DNA of 64,000 bases from CAWDPQ01 sp049642465. GTDB taxonomy: Bacteria > Acidobacteriota > Vicinamibacteria > Vicinamibacterales > 2-12-FULL-66-21. Under the pieces are notes generated by a model that saw only the letters and a program-made list of their open reading frames with translations, ran no database searches and had not been told where the DNA came from. The position numbers were made by a program, and so were the translations under genes. The stretch is from NCBI GenBank assembly GCA_049642465.1, contig JBAROV010000032.1:1-64000 (forward strand). Direction: 5' to 3'. Shown in pieces: positions 8,044 to 16,337 of the stretch (within the stretch, counting starts at the first letter, position 1; every line of letters begins with the position of its first letter).

Positions 8044-9341
8044 TGGACCGCCGAACCTTTCTGACAGTTGCACTCGTTGCGCCGACGCTGGGACAAGCCG
8101 GCCGGCGCGGAACCCAAAAGCCCGCAGCGAAACCCGCCCCGAAACCGGTTGCTCCTGCGGCTCCGCCCGCGGTTCCGTGGACGCAATGGGGAGGTCCGCA
8201 TCGCAACTTCCAGACCGAGGCAACGGGTTTGAAGGACACGTGGCCGGCGGACGGCCCGCGCGTTGTCTGGAAGCGAAGCCTGGGCGAAGGATACTCGTCG
8301 CCGGCGGTCGAAAACGGCGTGCTGTACACGATGTATGGCAAGCCGCGCGAGGAGGTCGTGCTCGCCGCAAACGCCGAGACCGGGAGCCCACTCTGGGAAC
8401 AGACCACACCGATGACGTTTCAGAGCGATGCGCCTGAAATGGGCAACGGTCCCTACTCCACGCCGCTAATCGTCGGCGACCGCTTGTTCACAACCGGTGT
8501 TTCGGGACGACTGCAGTGTCTGGACAAGAAGACCGGCAAGCTTCTATGGACGCAGCAACTCTGGGACGAACACCGTGGCTCCCGGCTGATGTACGGCTAC
8601 GCTTCCAGCCCGATTGCGTTTCGTGACATGGTCATCGTGCCCGTCGGTGGTCGAGGAAAGGCCGTAATGGCCTTCAGCCAGGCCGACGGCAAAGTGGCCT
8701 GGGCGAAGAATGACTTCGGCAACGTCTATTCCTCACCACTGCTCATCAACGTTGGCGGGCTCGAACAGCTTGCCGTCCTGCTCGACGGAGTCGTGTGCGC
8801 CGTCAATCCGCACAATGGCGACCTGCAGTGGCTGGTGCCATTCAAAGTGGACTACTCGATCGCCATCGCGACGCCTGTGTGGGGGCCCGACAACCTCCTC
8901 TTCATCTCCTCAGAGTACGGGGGCGGGGCCAAGGTGGTCGAGCTGCAGCGAAATGGACAGCAGACGATCGCCAAAGAGCTGTGGAGCACACCGCGATTGC
9001 GATTGCATCACGGCAATGCGATGCGGATTGGGGATGCAATCTATTTCTCGAGCGGCGGCAAGGGCAGCCAGGCGATTCTCAGCGCGGTTGAAGTCCGGAG
9101 CGGAAAAATCCTGTGGCAGGAGCGCAGTATCGAGAAGGCGACATTCGTCTGGGCCGACCAGAAACTCATCACCCTGGATCAGGATGGCAATCTGATGATT
9201 GCGCATCCCTCACCACAGGGTTTCAAAATCTCCGCGAAAGCGAACCTGCTGACCAACAACGCGTGGACGCCGCCTGCACTCGTCGGCTCGCGTCTCTACA
9301 TTCGGGACCGGCGCTCGATGATGGCGGTCGACCTCGCCTGA
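8043..9341 (+). CDS. Exported PQQ-like beta-propeller protein
   Basis: A 432-residue protein with a Tat-like signal (DRRTFLTVALVAP), a Pro/Ala-rich linker to about residue 45, then repeating outer-strand motifs of quinoprotein-like propellers such as SSPAVENGVLYTMYG, GRLQCLDKKTGKLLW and SAVEVRSGKILW. The PQQ catalytic Asp/Asn and metal ligands of true alcohol dehydrogenases are not recognisable, so it is more likely a structural or binding propeller than a dehydrogenase. It starts inside the stop of the GGT gene (TAATG), so the two probably form one transcript. The stop lies two bases from that of the convergent sugar dehydrogenase. Role unknown. Confidence 0.8.
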   Translation: MDRRTFLTVALVAPTLGQAGRRGTQKPAAKPAPKPVAPAAPPAVPWTQWGGPHRNFQTEATGLKDTWPADGPRVVWKRSLGEGYSSPAVENGVLYTMYGKPREEVVLAANAETGSPLWEQTTPMTFQSDAPEMGNGPYSTPLIVGDRLFTTGVSGRLQCLDKKTGKLLWTQQLWDEHRGSRLMYGYASSPIAFRDMVIVPVGGRGKAVMAFSQADGKVAWAKNDFGNVYSSPLLINVGGLEQLAVLLDGVVCAVNPHNGDLQWLVPFKVDYSIAIATPVWGPDNLLFISSEYGGGAKVVELQRNGQQTIAKELWSTPRLRLHHGNAMRIGDAIYFSSGGKGSQAILSAVEVRSGKILWQERSIEKATFVWADQKLITLDQDGNLMIAHPSPQGFKISAKANLLTNNAWTPPALVGSRLYIRDRRSMMAVDLA

Positions 9342-9343
9342 CC

Positions 9344-10591
9344 CTACTGTTTGGGGGCGACCTTCAGCAGTAATCCCTGCTCGGCGTCGGTGAGCAAGTA
9401 CAACGCGCCATCGGGCCCCTGGTTCACGTCGCGGATACGTTGCGGCGCCGGCTGAAGATCTCGCAACAGGCGCTCTTCGTCGACCACACGTTCGCCCTTG
9501 ATAGTCAGTCGAACGAGGTTCATGCTGGCCATGCCGCCGATGAACAGATTTCCTCGCCACGCGGGAAAGAGCTTGCCCGTGTAAAACACCATGCCGCTCG
9601 GCGCGATGACCGGATCCCAGTAGTAGAGCGGCTGTTCCATCCCTTCCTTTGCGGTAATGCCGCCGGTGATCGGTCCGCCTTTGTACTCGATGCCGTAGGC
9701 GATCGTCGGCCAGCCGTAGTCCTTGCCTTTGCGCGAAATGTTGATTTCGTCCCCCCCGCGTGTGCCATGTTCCACTTCCCACAACTCGCCGGTCTCCGGA
9801 TGCAGCGTCGCCGCCTGGATGTTTCGATGACCGAGCGACCAGATCTCGGGGCGCACGCCTTCCTTGCCGACAAACGGGTTATCTTTCGGAATTGTCCCGT
9901 CCGAATTAATTCGCACGATCTTGCCGAGGAGTCCGTCCAGCCGCTGGGCCTGCATGCGGCCTTCAGTGATCGATCGGTCGCCGAGCGTCACGAAGAGTGT
10001 CCCGTCCCGACGCCACACCAGCCGACCGCCGAAGTGGAGCGCCGAATTGAGCGATGGGACCTGATGGAAGATGACCTGCACGTTCTCGACTTTGGGCGGT
10101 ATCCCATCGACGAAACGTCCGCGAGCGACGGCTGTGTTGTTTTCTCCGCTCTCACGCGGTTCGGCATAGCTCCAGTAGATCAGTTGATTCTTGGCGAACG
10201 CGGGATCGAGGATGACATCGAGAAGACCGCCTTGATTCCGTGCGTCCACGGCCGGGAGTCCCTCAACCGGCTCGGAGAGCGTCCCATCCGCTTTCACAAC
10301 GCGCAGTCGGCCGGGCTGCTTCTCGGTGACCAGCATCCGACCGTCAGGGAGAAAGTCCAGCCCCCACGGGAAACGTAATCCTTTCGCCACGGTGAGGACC
10401 TCGAAGGCGACGTTGGATTTGCGCTCGGGTGCACGGGTCTGTCCGGGGACTGCGGGCTTTTGATCGGGGGCATTCGGCGGGGGCGTCTGCACGGCCGCCT
10501 GTTGGGTGAAGACGATCGGCGCTGCGAGACTGCAGCCGACCAGCACGGTCAGGACAAATGCGATCGTTTTCGCTCGTGGTGAGTGCGTCAT
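9344..10591 (-). CDS. PQQ-dependent soluble sugar dehydrogenase (glucose/sorbosone dehydrogenase, YliI-like)
   Basis: A 415-residue exported aldose dehydrogenase of the GSDH six-bladed propeller family, which oxidises sugars with PQQ and calcium. After a Sec signal and a Pro/Gln-rich linker (to about 60) come the family blocks GLRFPWGLDFLPDG, HFGGRLVW, TLGDRS, LGHRNIQ and EHGTRGGDEIN, which carry the cofactor and metal residues. I see no internal PQQ-synthesis gene in the window, so the cofactor must be made elsewhere or scavenged. Together with the GMC, Gluconate_2-dh3 and Gfo/Idh genes downstream on the same strand it suggests periplasmic sugar oxidation. Family sure, sugar not determined. 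Confidence 0.87.
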   Translation of the reverse strand: MTHSPRAKTIAFVLTVLVGCSLAAPIVFTQQAAVQTPPPNAPDQKPAVPGQTRAPERKSNVAFEVLTVAKGLRFPWGLDFLPDGRMLVTEKQPGRLRVVKADGTLSEPVEGLPAVDARNQGGLLDVILDPAFAKNQLIYWSYAEPRESGENNTAVARGRFVDGIPPKVENVQVIFHQVPSLNSALHFGGRLVWRRDGTLFVTLGDRSITEGRMQAQRLDGLLGKIVRINSDGTIPKDNPFVGKEGVRPEIWSLGHRNIQAATLHPETGELWEVEHGTRGGDEINISRKGKDYGWPTIAYGIEYKGGPITGGITAKEGMEQPLYYWDPVIAPSGMVFYTGKLFPAWRGNLFIGGMASMNLVRLTIKGERVVDEERLLRDLQPAPQRIRDVNQGPDGALYLLTDAEQGLLLKVAPKQ

Positions 10592-10621
10592 CCCAGCAGC
10601 ATATATCGAATTCGTCCTCTT

Positions 10622-11113
10622 TCAGGGCGACTCCCAGCGGTAACGAAGAACCACCAGTTGCGTGCCGGGAATCACTTCCACTAGCTCCCGTTCGACCAGG
10701 GTACCTCCCATCCGTTCGTAGAATCTCCGTGCGTCCACGTTCGCCTCGATCACGGTGAGATGCACAGGTGTCCCGGGGACAGTCGTTTCCACCCACCAGC
10801 GGACGTGCTCGAAGAGTTGGCGTCCGATGCCTTGCCTCTTCATCGCCGGCTTGACGTGGAGGTTGTCGAGGAGCGCGCCCCACGAAGGATCCGCGTCCAG
10901 CAATACGCATGCAAAGCCCGCGAGGCTGCGGCCCGACACCGCTTTGAAAACGCCACGACGATGAGGATCGGGAGCGCGCATTCGAGAGACCCAGAGTTCT
11001 CTGCGCTCGTCGAAGATCGGTCCGGCGAGGAATGCTTCTGGCAGAAACCCGCGGTAGGCACTGCGCCAGCTCTCTGCGTGCAGTGCGGCGATTTCGTCCG
11101 CATCGTCTGCCAC
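10622..11113 (-). CDS. GNAT-family N-acetyltransferase
   Basis: Cytoplasmic acetyl-CoA-dependent transferase with the acetyl-CoA motif HVKPAMKRQGIGRQLFEHV and the C-terminal block NVDARRFYERMGG. The first ATG/GTG-type start is GTG at 11113, giving 163 residues. However, codons just upstream still read like the first beta strand of the family (TILAAVADDADEIAALHAESW) without any standard start codon. The real start may be a rare codon, or the frame has been disturbed. The acceptor substrate cannot be inferred. Confidence 0.82.
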   Translation of the reverse strand: MADDADEIAALHAESWRSAYRGFLPEAFLAGPIFDERRELWVSRMRAPDPHRRGVFKAVSGRSLAGFACVLLDADPSWGALLDNLHVKPAMKRQGIGRQLFEHVRWWVETTVPGTPVHLTVIEANVDARRFYERMGGTLVERELVEVIPGTQLVVLRYRWESP

Positions 11114-11136
11114 GGCGGCGAGAATCGTGTAGTCGC

Positions 11137-11781
11137 TTATTGGTGCTCCGGGTGATCGCAGCCCGGGAATTCGGCGAGGAACATTTGAGGACTGTCGCCG
11201 AGCTCCTGCAGGAGCCCGATCTCGCTCGTGTAGTAGCCGTCGATCGTCATGGACTTGATCGCCTGAAAGAACTGGACTCCCGTTTGATCGACGGCTGACT
11301 TGTTCTCCTGATCTGCCAGGCTCGCAAGCAATGAGGCTTGATCTGCCGCCGAGGCGGTCAGGAAGTCCCTCTTGTACAGAGTCCGGCTGCGCTCGTCCAG
11401 CCAGTCGAGGCCCTGAACAAACCGCGCGCGATTGGCGGCGGCTGCGCGTTCCAGGACGAAATCAATGAAACGGTTGACCCGGGCGACTTTCGCACCGGGC
11501 GTGTCCGTTTGCGGAATGATCAACTCTGTCAAGGTGACGATCAGATCGTTCTGTTTGGCGGTGAGGACGCGCGGGGTCCAATCCGCGGCTTGAACCACCG
11601 CGCCCGCGACGTGCGCGTGCGCCTGCTGGCGCGTGAACGCGGTCAGCGATTCGACCCAGGCAGAGGAAGTCGCGGCGCCAAGAGCGCCGGCGGCAATCGT
11701 TCTAATCGCCCGCCTCCGTCCGACCTCGCCATCCCGGGCCCCGGACCCCGGATCCCGAGCTCCGCTCTTAGAGGTTCCCAC
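11137..11781 (-). CDS. Gluconate 2-dehydrogenase subunit 3 family protein (small partner of the GMC oxidoreductase)
   Basis: In characterised relatives this small subunit accompanies a GMC flavoprotein and assists its export or activity. The mature part begins at the family signature LTAKQNDLIVTLTELIIPQT and continues RFIDFVLE. A twin-Arg signal (GRRRAIRTIAAGALGAA) precedes it, consistent with co-export of a flavin-loaded partner. The GTG at 11781 overlaps the GMC stop by 14 bases. A GTG at 11814 is also possible but lacks a ribosome site. About 12 codons between the start and the Tat motif consist of a GC-rich repeat (11733-11767), so the N-terminus looks as if a repeat was spliced in. Function assigned by family and by neighbour. 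Confidence 0.8.
   Translation of the reverse strand: MGTSKSGARDPGSGARDGEVGRRRAIRTIAAGALGAATSSAWVESLTAFTRQQAHAHVAGAVVQAADWTPRVLTAKQNDLIVTLTELIIPQTDTPGAKVARVNRFIDFVLERAAAANRARFVQGLDWLDERSRTLYKRDFLTASAADQASLLASLADQENKSAVDQTGVQFFQAIKSMTIDGYYTSEIGLLQELGDSPQMFLAEFPGCDHPEHQ
11733..11767. repeat. CGGGGTCC/CGGGGCTC octamer repeat inside a coding start
   Basis: Read on the minus strand this is a run of GGGATCC, GGGGTCC and GGGGCCC units. It closely resembles the octamer array at 16281-16330 and the short one at 35061-35083. It lies within the first codons of the Gluconate_2-dh3 gene, encoding a low-complexity Gly/Ala/Arg/Asp stretch before the Tat signal. Confidence 0.5.
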
Positions 11782-13420
11782 GCTTGATCTCTTCGGCGAG
11801 GTGATCCGTCGCACGCCAGGACATTGCCAGGATTGTCAGCGTCGGATTCTTCTCCGACGCATTCGGAAACGCCGAACCGTCCACGACGAACACGTTCTTT
11901 GCCTCGTGCATCTGGTTGAGCCTGTTGAGCGCTGAACGTTTGGGATCCGTGCCCATCCGGCACGTGCCATGTTCGTGAATGGCTGATCCCATCGCATCGA
12001 GTTGACCTCTCCGGTAGTCCACGAGCACACCGCCAGAAGCCTTGACGATTTCCTCCACGGTGTCGGCCATGTGCTCGGTCATCTTTCGTTCGTTCTCTCC
12101 GATGCGGTAGTCAATCTTCGCGAGTGGCACACCGTACTTGTCGACCTGGGCGGGATCGACCGTGATGCGGTTGTGGGCGTATGGCAGCACCTCGCCGAAC
12201 GGATGAATTTCAAACCAGGCAGGATGCCGCCGCTTTATCTCCTTTTTCAGTTCGGCGCCAAAGCCTGGAATGTGCTTCGACCCCGGGTGCGCGCCAAACG
12301 AACTCGCGCCGGTGTTCCAGAACTGGATGCCGAAGCCGCGCAGGTAGTCGCGGCGATGCCCCTCGCGGTGGTTGAAGCGCGGAACGTAGATGTGTTCGCC
12401 ACCGATGCCCCGATCGTTGCGCGTGGGCGTACCGGCGAGCGCTGGAAAGTATCCCGCGACGTTCAGCCGGATCTGTTCGCACAGGTAGCGCCCCATGACA
12501 TCCGAACCATTGCCCAGCCCGTTGGGGTGCCGATCTGACTTCGAATTGAGCAGGATGCGCGTGGAATCCACGCAGCTGGCGCCGACAACAATGACTTTGC
12601 CGGAAACCTGTTGTTCGGCGCCCGTCTGGCGATCGAAGTACTGAACCGCCGTCGCCAGTCCGTCCTTGCCGGTGAGAATTCGCGCGACGACGGCGTTCGA
12701 CCGGATGTCGAGCTTCCCGGTTTTGAGTGCGAAGGGGAGCAAGTGGTCCGCCGAGCAGAAGAACGACGCCGTGTCGCAGCCAGCGCCGCAATTGCCACAG
12801 TAGTGGCACGCGCCAAACCCACGCGTCGGACGGGTCATGTTTGCCCGGCGGCCGGCAACGACCGGGATCCCGAGCCTGGTCATCCCTTTCTGCAGCAACC
12901 GCTCGCCACATCGCGGTCGCGGCGCGGGTTGAAGAAATCTGCTACCGGGCAGCGAGTCCGAGTCATCGGTGCCGCCGCAGACTCCAATGAGTTGTTCGAC
13001 CTGATCGTAGTACGGCGAGATGTCCGCATACGAGATCGGCCACGGCATCTCCCAGCCGTCGCGCGCCGCAGCCTTGAAATCCATCTCCGAGTAACGCAGG
13101 CTCACTCGTCCCCAGACGTTCGTCTTCCCTCCGTGTCCCCAGACGCGCGTGAGCGCGAAGGGACGCCCGGGGGCGGTGAGATACGGCTGTTCCTTGGTGT
13201 CGAGGAAGAACGGTGGCGGCCGCTCGCCGCGTGCCGTGCGCTCCTGTGCCTCCCACGGCCGCACGTGCGTCCAGAATCTCGAGCGGTCGAACTTGTCCCC
13301 TGCGTCGAGCAGCAGAACGTCAATTCCCTGGCGCGTCAGGTTCCACGCGGCCATGCCACCTGACGCGCCGCTGCCGATCACGATGACGGGGTAGACCTTC
13401 GCTGCCGAGATGATCTGCAT
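11768..13420 (-). CDS. GMC-family FAD-dependent oxidoreductase (sugar/glycoside dehydrogenase type)
   Basis: A 550-residue flavoprotein with the FAD motif VIGSGASGG at about 14-22 and the C-terminal GMC_oxred_C block with EHGTCRMG (about 482-489) and ASEKNPTLTI. A central segment contains several Cys (CHYCGNCGAGCD), as in the large subunits of gluconate and glucoside-3 dehydrogenases. It has no export signal of its own, which fits export with the Tat-bearing small subunit encoded next. It sits three bases after the Gfo/Idh/MocA gene and overlaps the small subunit gene. Likely reaction: oxidation of a sugar or glycoside hydroxyl, possibly at C3. That specificity is inference from family pairing. 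Confidence 0.87.
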   Translation of the reverse strand: MQIISAAKVYPVIVIGSGASGGMAAWNLTRQGIDVLLLDAGDKFDRSRFWTHVRPWEAQERTARGERPPPFFLDTKEQPYLTAPGRPFALTRVWGHGGKTNVWGRVSLRYSEMDFKAAARDGWEMPWPISYADISPYYDQVEQLIGVCGGTDDSDSLPGSRFLQPAPRPRCGERLLQKGMTRLGIPVVAGRRANMTRPTRGFGACHYCGNCGAGCDTASFFCSADHLLPFALKTGKLDIRSNAVVARILTGKDGLATAVQYFDRQTGAEQQVSGKVIVVGASCVDSTRILLNSKSDRHPNGLGNGSDVMGRYLCEQIRLNVAGYFPALAGTPTRNDRGIGGEHIYVPRFNHREGHRRDYLRGFGIQFWNTGASSFGAHPGSKHIPGFGAELKKEIKRRHPAWFEIHPFGEVLPYAHNRITVDPAQVDKYGVPLAKIDYRIGENERKMTEHMADTVEEIVKASGGVLVDYRRGQLDAMGSAIHEHGTCRMGTDPKRSALNRLNQMHEAKNVFVVDGSAFPNASEKNPTLTILAMSWRATDHLAEEIKRGNL

Positions 13421-13423
13421 CAG

Positions 13424-14947
13424 TTACGTGAACAACCGGTCCCACCCCTCGCGATACTGCTCGCGCCGGACGTACTTGTTGGCTTCCGTCGAATTCGTGA
13501 ACTCCATCTTCTGCGCGTCCCACATCAAGCGCTTGTAGGGCACGCGCAGCGCGATGTTCGCGAGCGTGACCGCTTCGGCCAGCGCCGCGACTTCTTCGAA
13601 GCTGCCTTTCGACTTCTTCCCGTTCTTGATCGCATTCACCCATTCGTCTTCCGGCGTCGTCTGGTCGTACTCCGCTGCTTTGACCTTGCCCTCGAATGCT
13701 TTGTTGCGGCTGCTCGGGATCAGACGAGGTCTGTTACCTCTGAAGTCGCAGAGAATCTTCCCCTTGTCGCCGACGATCAGCATGCCCTCGTCTGCCAGAT
13801 CTTCGCCGTTCTCGTAGATCTCGTCCGGCGTCTGCGGCTTCATGCCGCCGTCGTACCAGAACGTGTCCACCGCCGGACGTTCGGCGGTTGCCGGATGCCG
13901 CCAGCGCACGACACTCGCCCTCGGCAGCGCCACCAGCGAGACCTTGCCGCCGGTGCTGACGTTCGTCACCGGATCGACGAATGCGTCGTTGTTCGGACGG
14001 CCTTCGACGAATTCCGGAATCCCCAACTTGAGGATCCGGTACGGCTGCCACAGGCTGTAGTGGCCCATGTCCCCGAGGCATCCGGTTCCATACGCATGCC
14101 AGCCGCGATACACCGCAAATGTGTAGGCGGGGTGATACACGCGCTCCGGTTCCGGTCCCTGCCACAGCGTCCAGTTGAAGCCTTCAGGTATGGGTGGTCC
14201 CGACTTGTGGTACTCCATCATCCCCTGCGGCCAGAACGGGCGGTTCGTCCAGTTGTGCACCTCGCGAATCGTGCCGATCTCGCCAGACTTCATCCACGCT
14301 TCGAGCAGGTGCCGATCCGGTGTGTTGCTGTACGCGAGCAGATGCGACGGCGCCTTGCTCGCTCGCGCCGCGTCCACCGTGCGCCGCACTTCCTGCAGAA
14401 CACTCGCAACCGGTTTGTGCGAGATCGCCGCCTTCCCTTTTCTCAATGCCGCGATATTGATCGGTCCGTGCTGATGATCCGGCGTAATGTTGACGACGCC
14501 CTGGATGTCGGTCTCCTTCTCGAGCATCTCGCGGAAGTCTTCGTAGGATCGAATGCCTGCAGCCGGACGGTTCTGCTTCTTGTAGTACGTCTCCATGATC
14601 TCTTTGGCGACGTCACGGCCCGCCCGAATGCCCTTATCGTTTGCCCCCCACTCGGCTTCCTGCAGAAACTTCCGGATCTGATTGCGGTTGCCGTTCGGAC
14701 TCCAGTCCACGTAGTTCTGCGTGTCCCTGTTGGGATCGACCACCGCGACAAACTGCACGTCAGGCCGTTGAACCGTTCCACAGTTGATCTGACGCTGCGC
14801 CTGGGTGCCGCAACCGACTTGTGCGAGCAGCACCATGTCACTTGGCGGAATGTAACCGGGTCCGCCGAGCACGCGTCGAGGGACAATAGTCAGGCCTGAC
14901 GCCGCGGCGAGGCCCCCGATGAATTTGCGACGATCAATGTCAGTCAT
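13424..14947 (-). CDS. Gfo/Idh/MocA-family oxidoreductase with Tat signal
   Basis: A 507-residue NAD(P)-type sugar oxidoreductase that appears to be exported. The Tat signal is RRKFIGGLAAASG near residue 6, and the Rossmann start VLLAQVGCGTQAQRQ near 39. A long insertion follows, and HKPVASVLQEVRR carries the lysine expected of the family's EKP motif. WHAYGTGCLGDMGHY is the conserved block of exported family members. Exported members often hold their NAD tightly and act on 3-keto sugars or glycans. The stop is three bases from the GMC start, so the two likely work together. A GGAG site precedes the ATG. Substrate unknown. Confidence 0.86.
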   Translation of the reverse strand: MTDIDRRKFIGGLAAASGLTIVPRRVLGGPGYIPPSDMVLLAQVGCGTQAQRQINCGTVQRPDVQFVAVVDPNRDTQNYVDWSPNGNRNQIRKFLQEAEWGANDKGIRAGRDVAKEIMETYYKKQNRPAAGIRSYEDFREMLEKETDIQGVVNITPDHQHGPINIAALRKGKAAISHKPVASVLQEVRRTVDAARASKAPSHLLAYSNTPDRHLLEAWMKSGEIGTIREVHNWTNRPFWPQGMMEYHKSGPPIPEGFNWTLWQGPEPERVYHPAYTFAVYRGWHAYGTGCLGDMGHYSLWQPYRILKLGIPEFVEGRPNNDAFVDPVTNVSTGGKVSLVALPRASVVRWRHPATAERPAVDTFWYDGGMKPQTPDEIYENGEDLADEGMLIVGDKGKILCDFRGNRPRLIPSSRNKAFEGKVKAAEYDQTTPEDEWVNAIKNGKKSKGSFEEVAALAEAVTLANIALRVPYKRLMWDAQKMEFTNSTEANKYVRREQYREGWDRLFT

Positions 14948-14989
14948 GCCGTGCTCCTTCGAATCGACATTCGGGTTCGATAATCCGGG

Positions 14990-15697
14990 CTAGAACCGCC
15001 GGCGCGGCGGAGGTAATCCCGCCGACACCAGGACAAAATCGGTCCACTCGCGACTTTCGAAAACAGCGGCCGCGAGCTTGGGATCGGCCGCGTAGGTGCC
15101 CTCGACGAGGTAAGTCCGAAGCTCCGTCGTCAGTTCGGTCACCGCTGGCGAGAACGCCGCCCGTAACTCGTCGGAGTCTGAGCCCGCTGGCCAGTACTTG
15201 TCGCGCGACTCCTTCGTCAGGGCGAATACCGCCAGATAGCGGCCGCCGGTCTCCCCGCCAACCGGCTTGTAATAAAGGATCCGCAGATCCGGCCTGAGGT
15301 TTGAGACGGCTGGGTGCAGCTTTTGATCAACGAACCGCTCGAACGCCTCGTTTCGGCCGGGCCGCACCTTGACGTAGTGCACCCCTATGACATCGACTTC
15401 GGGCAGTGCCCCGACCCTTTCAGGACTGAGCAGGTGGTACTCGGCTGCGCCGACGGCACCCGGCTGCCGCTGTTGATAATCCGCTCTCGTCTCCGTCGTC
15501 GTCAGCAGCAGATAGTGGCCCTGGCGGCTTCCGCGGTCGGCCTTCAGGACGTGCACATACGGGATTTGACCCGGTTCTTCAGGGGAAAGGCGAAAGACCA
15601 GGACTTCGCCGAGCGTGATTCGATCTTGCGGGCTGGTGTTCTGAGAACCACCCAACGCTAGCGAGAGAGCGACGAGGGCGATAGGCACGCAAGTCAC
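14990..15697 (-). CDS. Exported protein of unknown function
   Basis: A 235-residue protein with a GTG start and Sec-like signal (VPIALVALSLALGGS). I do not recognise a named family. The middle, about residues 100-185, has strands and helices reminiscent of a ferredoxin-like dimeric alpha/beta barrel (GVHYVKVRPGRNEAFERFVD, then YLAVFALTKESRDKYWP). No catalytic motif is evident. It precedes the Gfo/Idh/MocA gene on the same strand with a 42-base gap, so it may belong to the sugar-oxidation unit. Confidence 0.6.
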   Translation of the reverse strand: MTCVPIALVALSLALGGSQNTSPQDRITLGEVLVFRLSPEEPGQIPYVHVLKADRGSRQGHYLLLTTTETRADYQQRQPGAVGAAEYHLLSPERVGALPEVDVIGVHYVKVRPGRNEAFERFVDQKLHPAVSNLRPDLRILYYKPVGGETGGRYLAVFALTKESRDKYWPAGSDSDELRAAFSPAVTELTTELRTYLVEGTYAADPKLAAAVFESREWTDFVLVSAGLPPPRRRF

Positions 15698-15812
15698 GGC
15701 TGGTTTTCTCGGCCCGGCAGCGTGCGCGATGGTATCACGCTGGAGGGGCAGCCCCAGACCTCAGCAACAAAGGTCCGGACGCCGACCGTGACGTTCCTGA
15801 TGCCTCAGCCGC

Positions 15813-16208
15813 TCACTTCCACGGCACTTCCACCTCGTAGGTCTTACCGGCGGCATCCTCGGCTTTCACGCGGACGGCCTTTGGGCGGGTCACCCGCAGG
15901 TTGAACGGCGTCCCATCCCGCCCCTGAAACTGGGTCAGCGGCACCTCGCGCTTCATGGTGTTCTCAATACGCGAAAAGCGCCTGGTGTACTCTCCAGGGC
16001 CGTACGGCAGGATGGAAACCTCGACATCCGTGAACGGAAGGCCCGAGCGGTTTTGAAACGTCACAAACCCTTGCGATGTTTCGACCAGGATGGGACCGTC
16101 GGCGGAGACACGTTCCGGGGAGTCTCGATCGGCGCATCCGACTGGCAGTAACGCGACGACACACAGAGCGGCTACGGTATAGCCGCAATTGAAGAACCCA
16201 CGCGCCAT
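15813..16208 (-). CDS. Small putative lipoprotein
   Basis: A 131-residue protein with a hydrophobic signal ending ALLPVGC, an imperfect lipobox with Cys25 as the likely lipidated residue. The remainder is a single beta-rich domain (VTFQNRSGLPFTDVEVSILPYG) of the kind found in periplasmic Ig-like or FixH-like proteins. The ATG is preceded by AGGAGG five bases upstream, so the start is good. No enzyme motif. It lies upstream of the 14990-15697 gene, same strand. Confidence 0.62.
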   Translation of the reverse strand: MARGFFNCGYTVAALCVVALLPVGCADRDSPERVSADGPILVETSQGFVTFQNRSGLPFTDVEVSILPYGPGEYTRRFSRIENTMKREVPLTQFQGRDGTPFNLRVTRPKAVRVKAEDAAGKTYEVEVPWK

Positions 16209-16280
16209 AAGGACCTCCTGACGCCGCGGGAAAGTGGCGGAGCGAATCTAACGCCAACGGGCCTCGGGGTCAAGCGATGT

Positions 16281-16330
16281 TCGGGGCTCGGGGCTCGGGA
16301 CTCGGGGCTCGGGGTCCGGGGCTCGGGGCT
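16281..16330. repeat. Tandem CGGGGCTC octamer array
   Basis: About six copies of an eight-base unit close to CGGGGCTC lie end to end with one or two substitutions each. The array ends eight bases before the stop of the esterase gene at 16338, in the gap before the small lipoprotein. Related runs occur at 11733-11767 and 35061-35083. It is not coding on either strand in any credible way. Confidence 0.7.
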
Positions 16331-16337
16331 GAAACAC

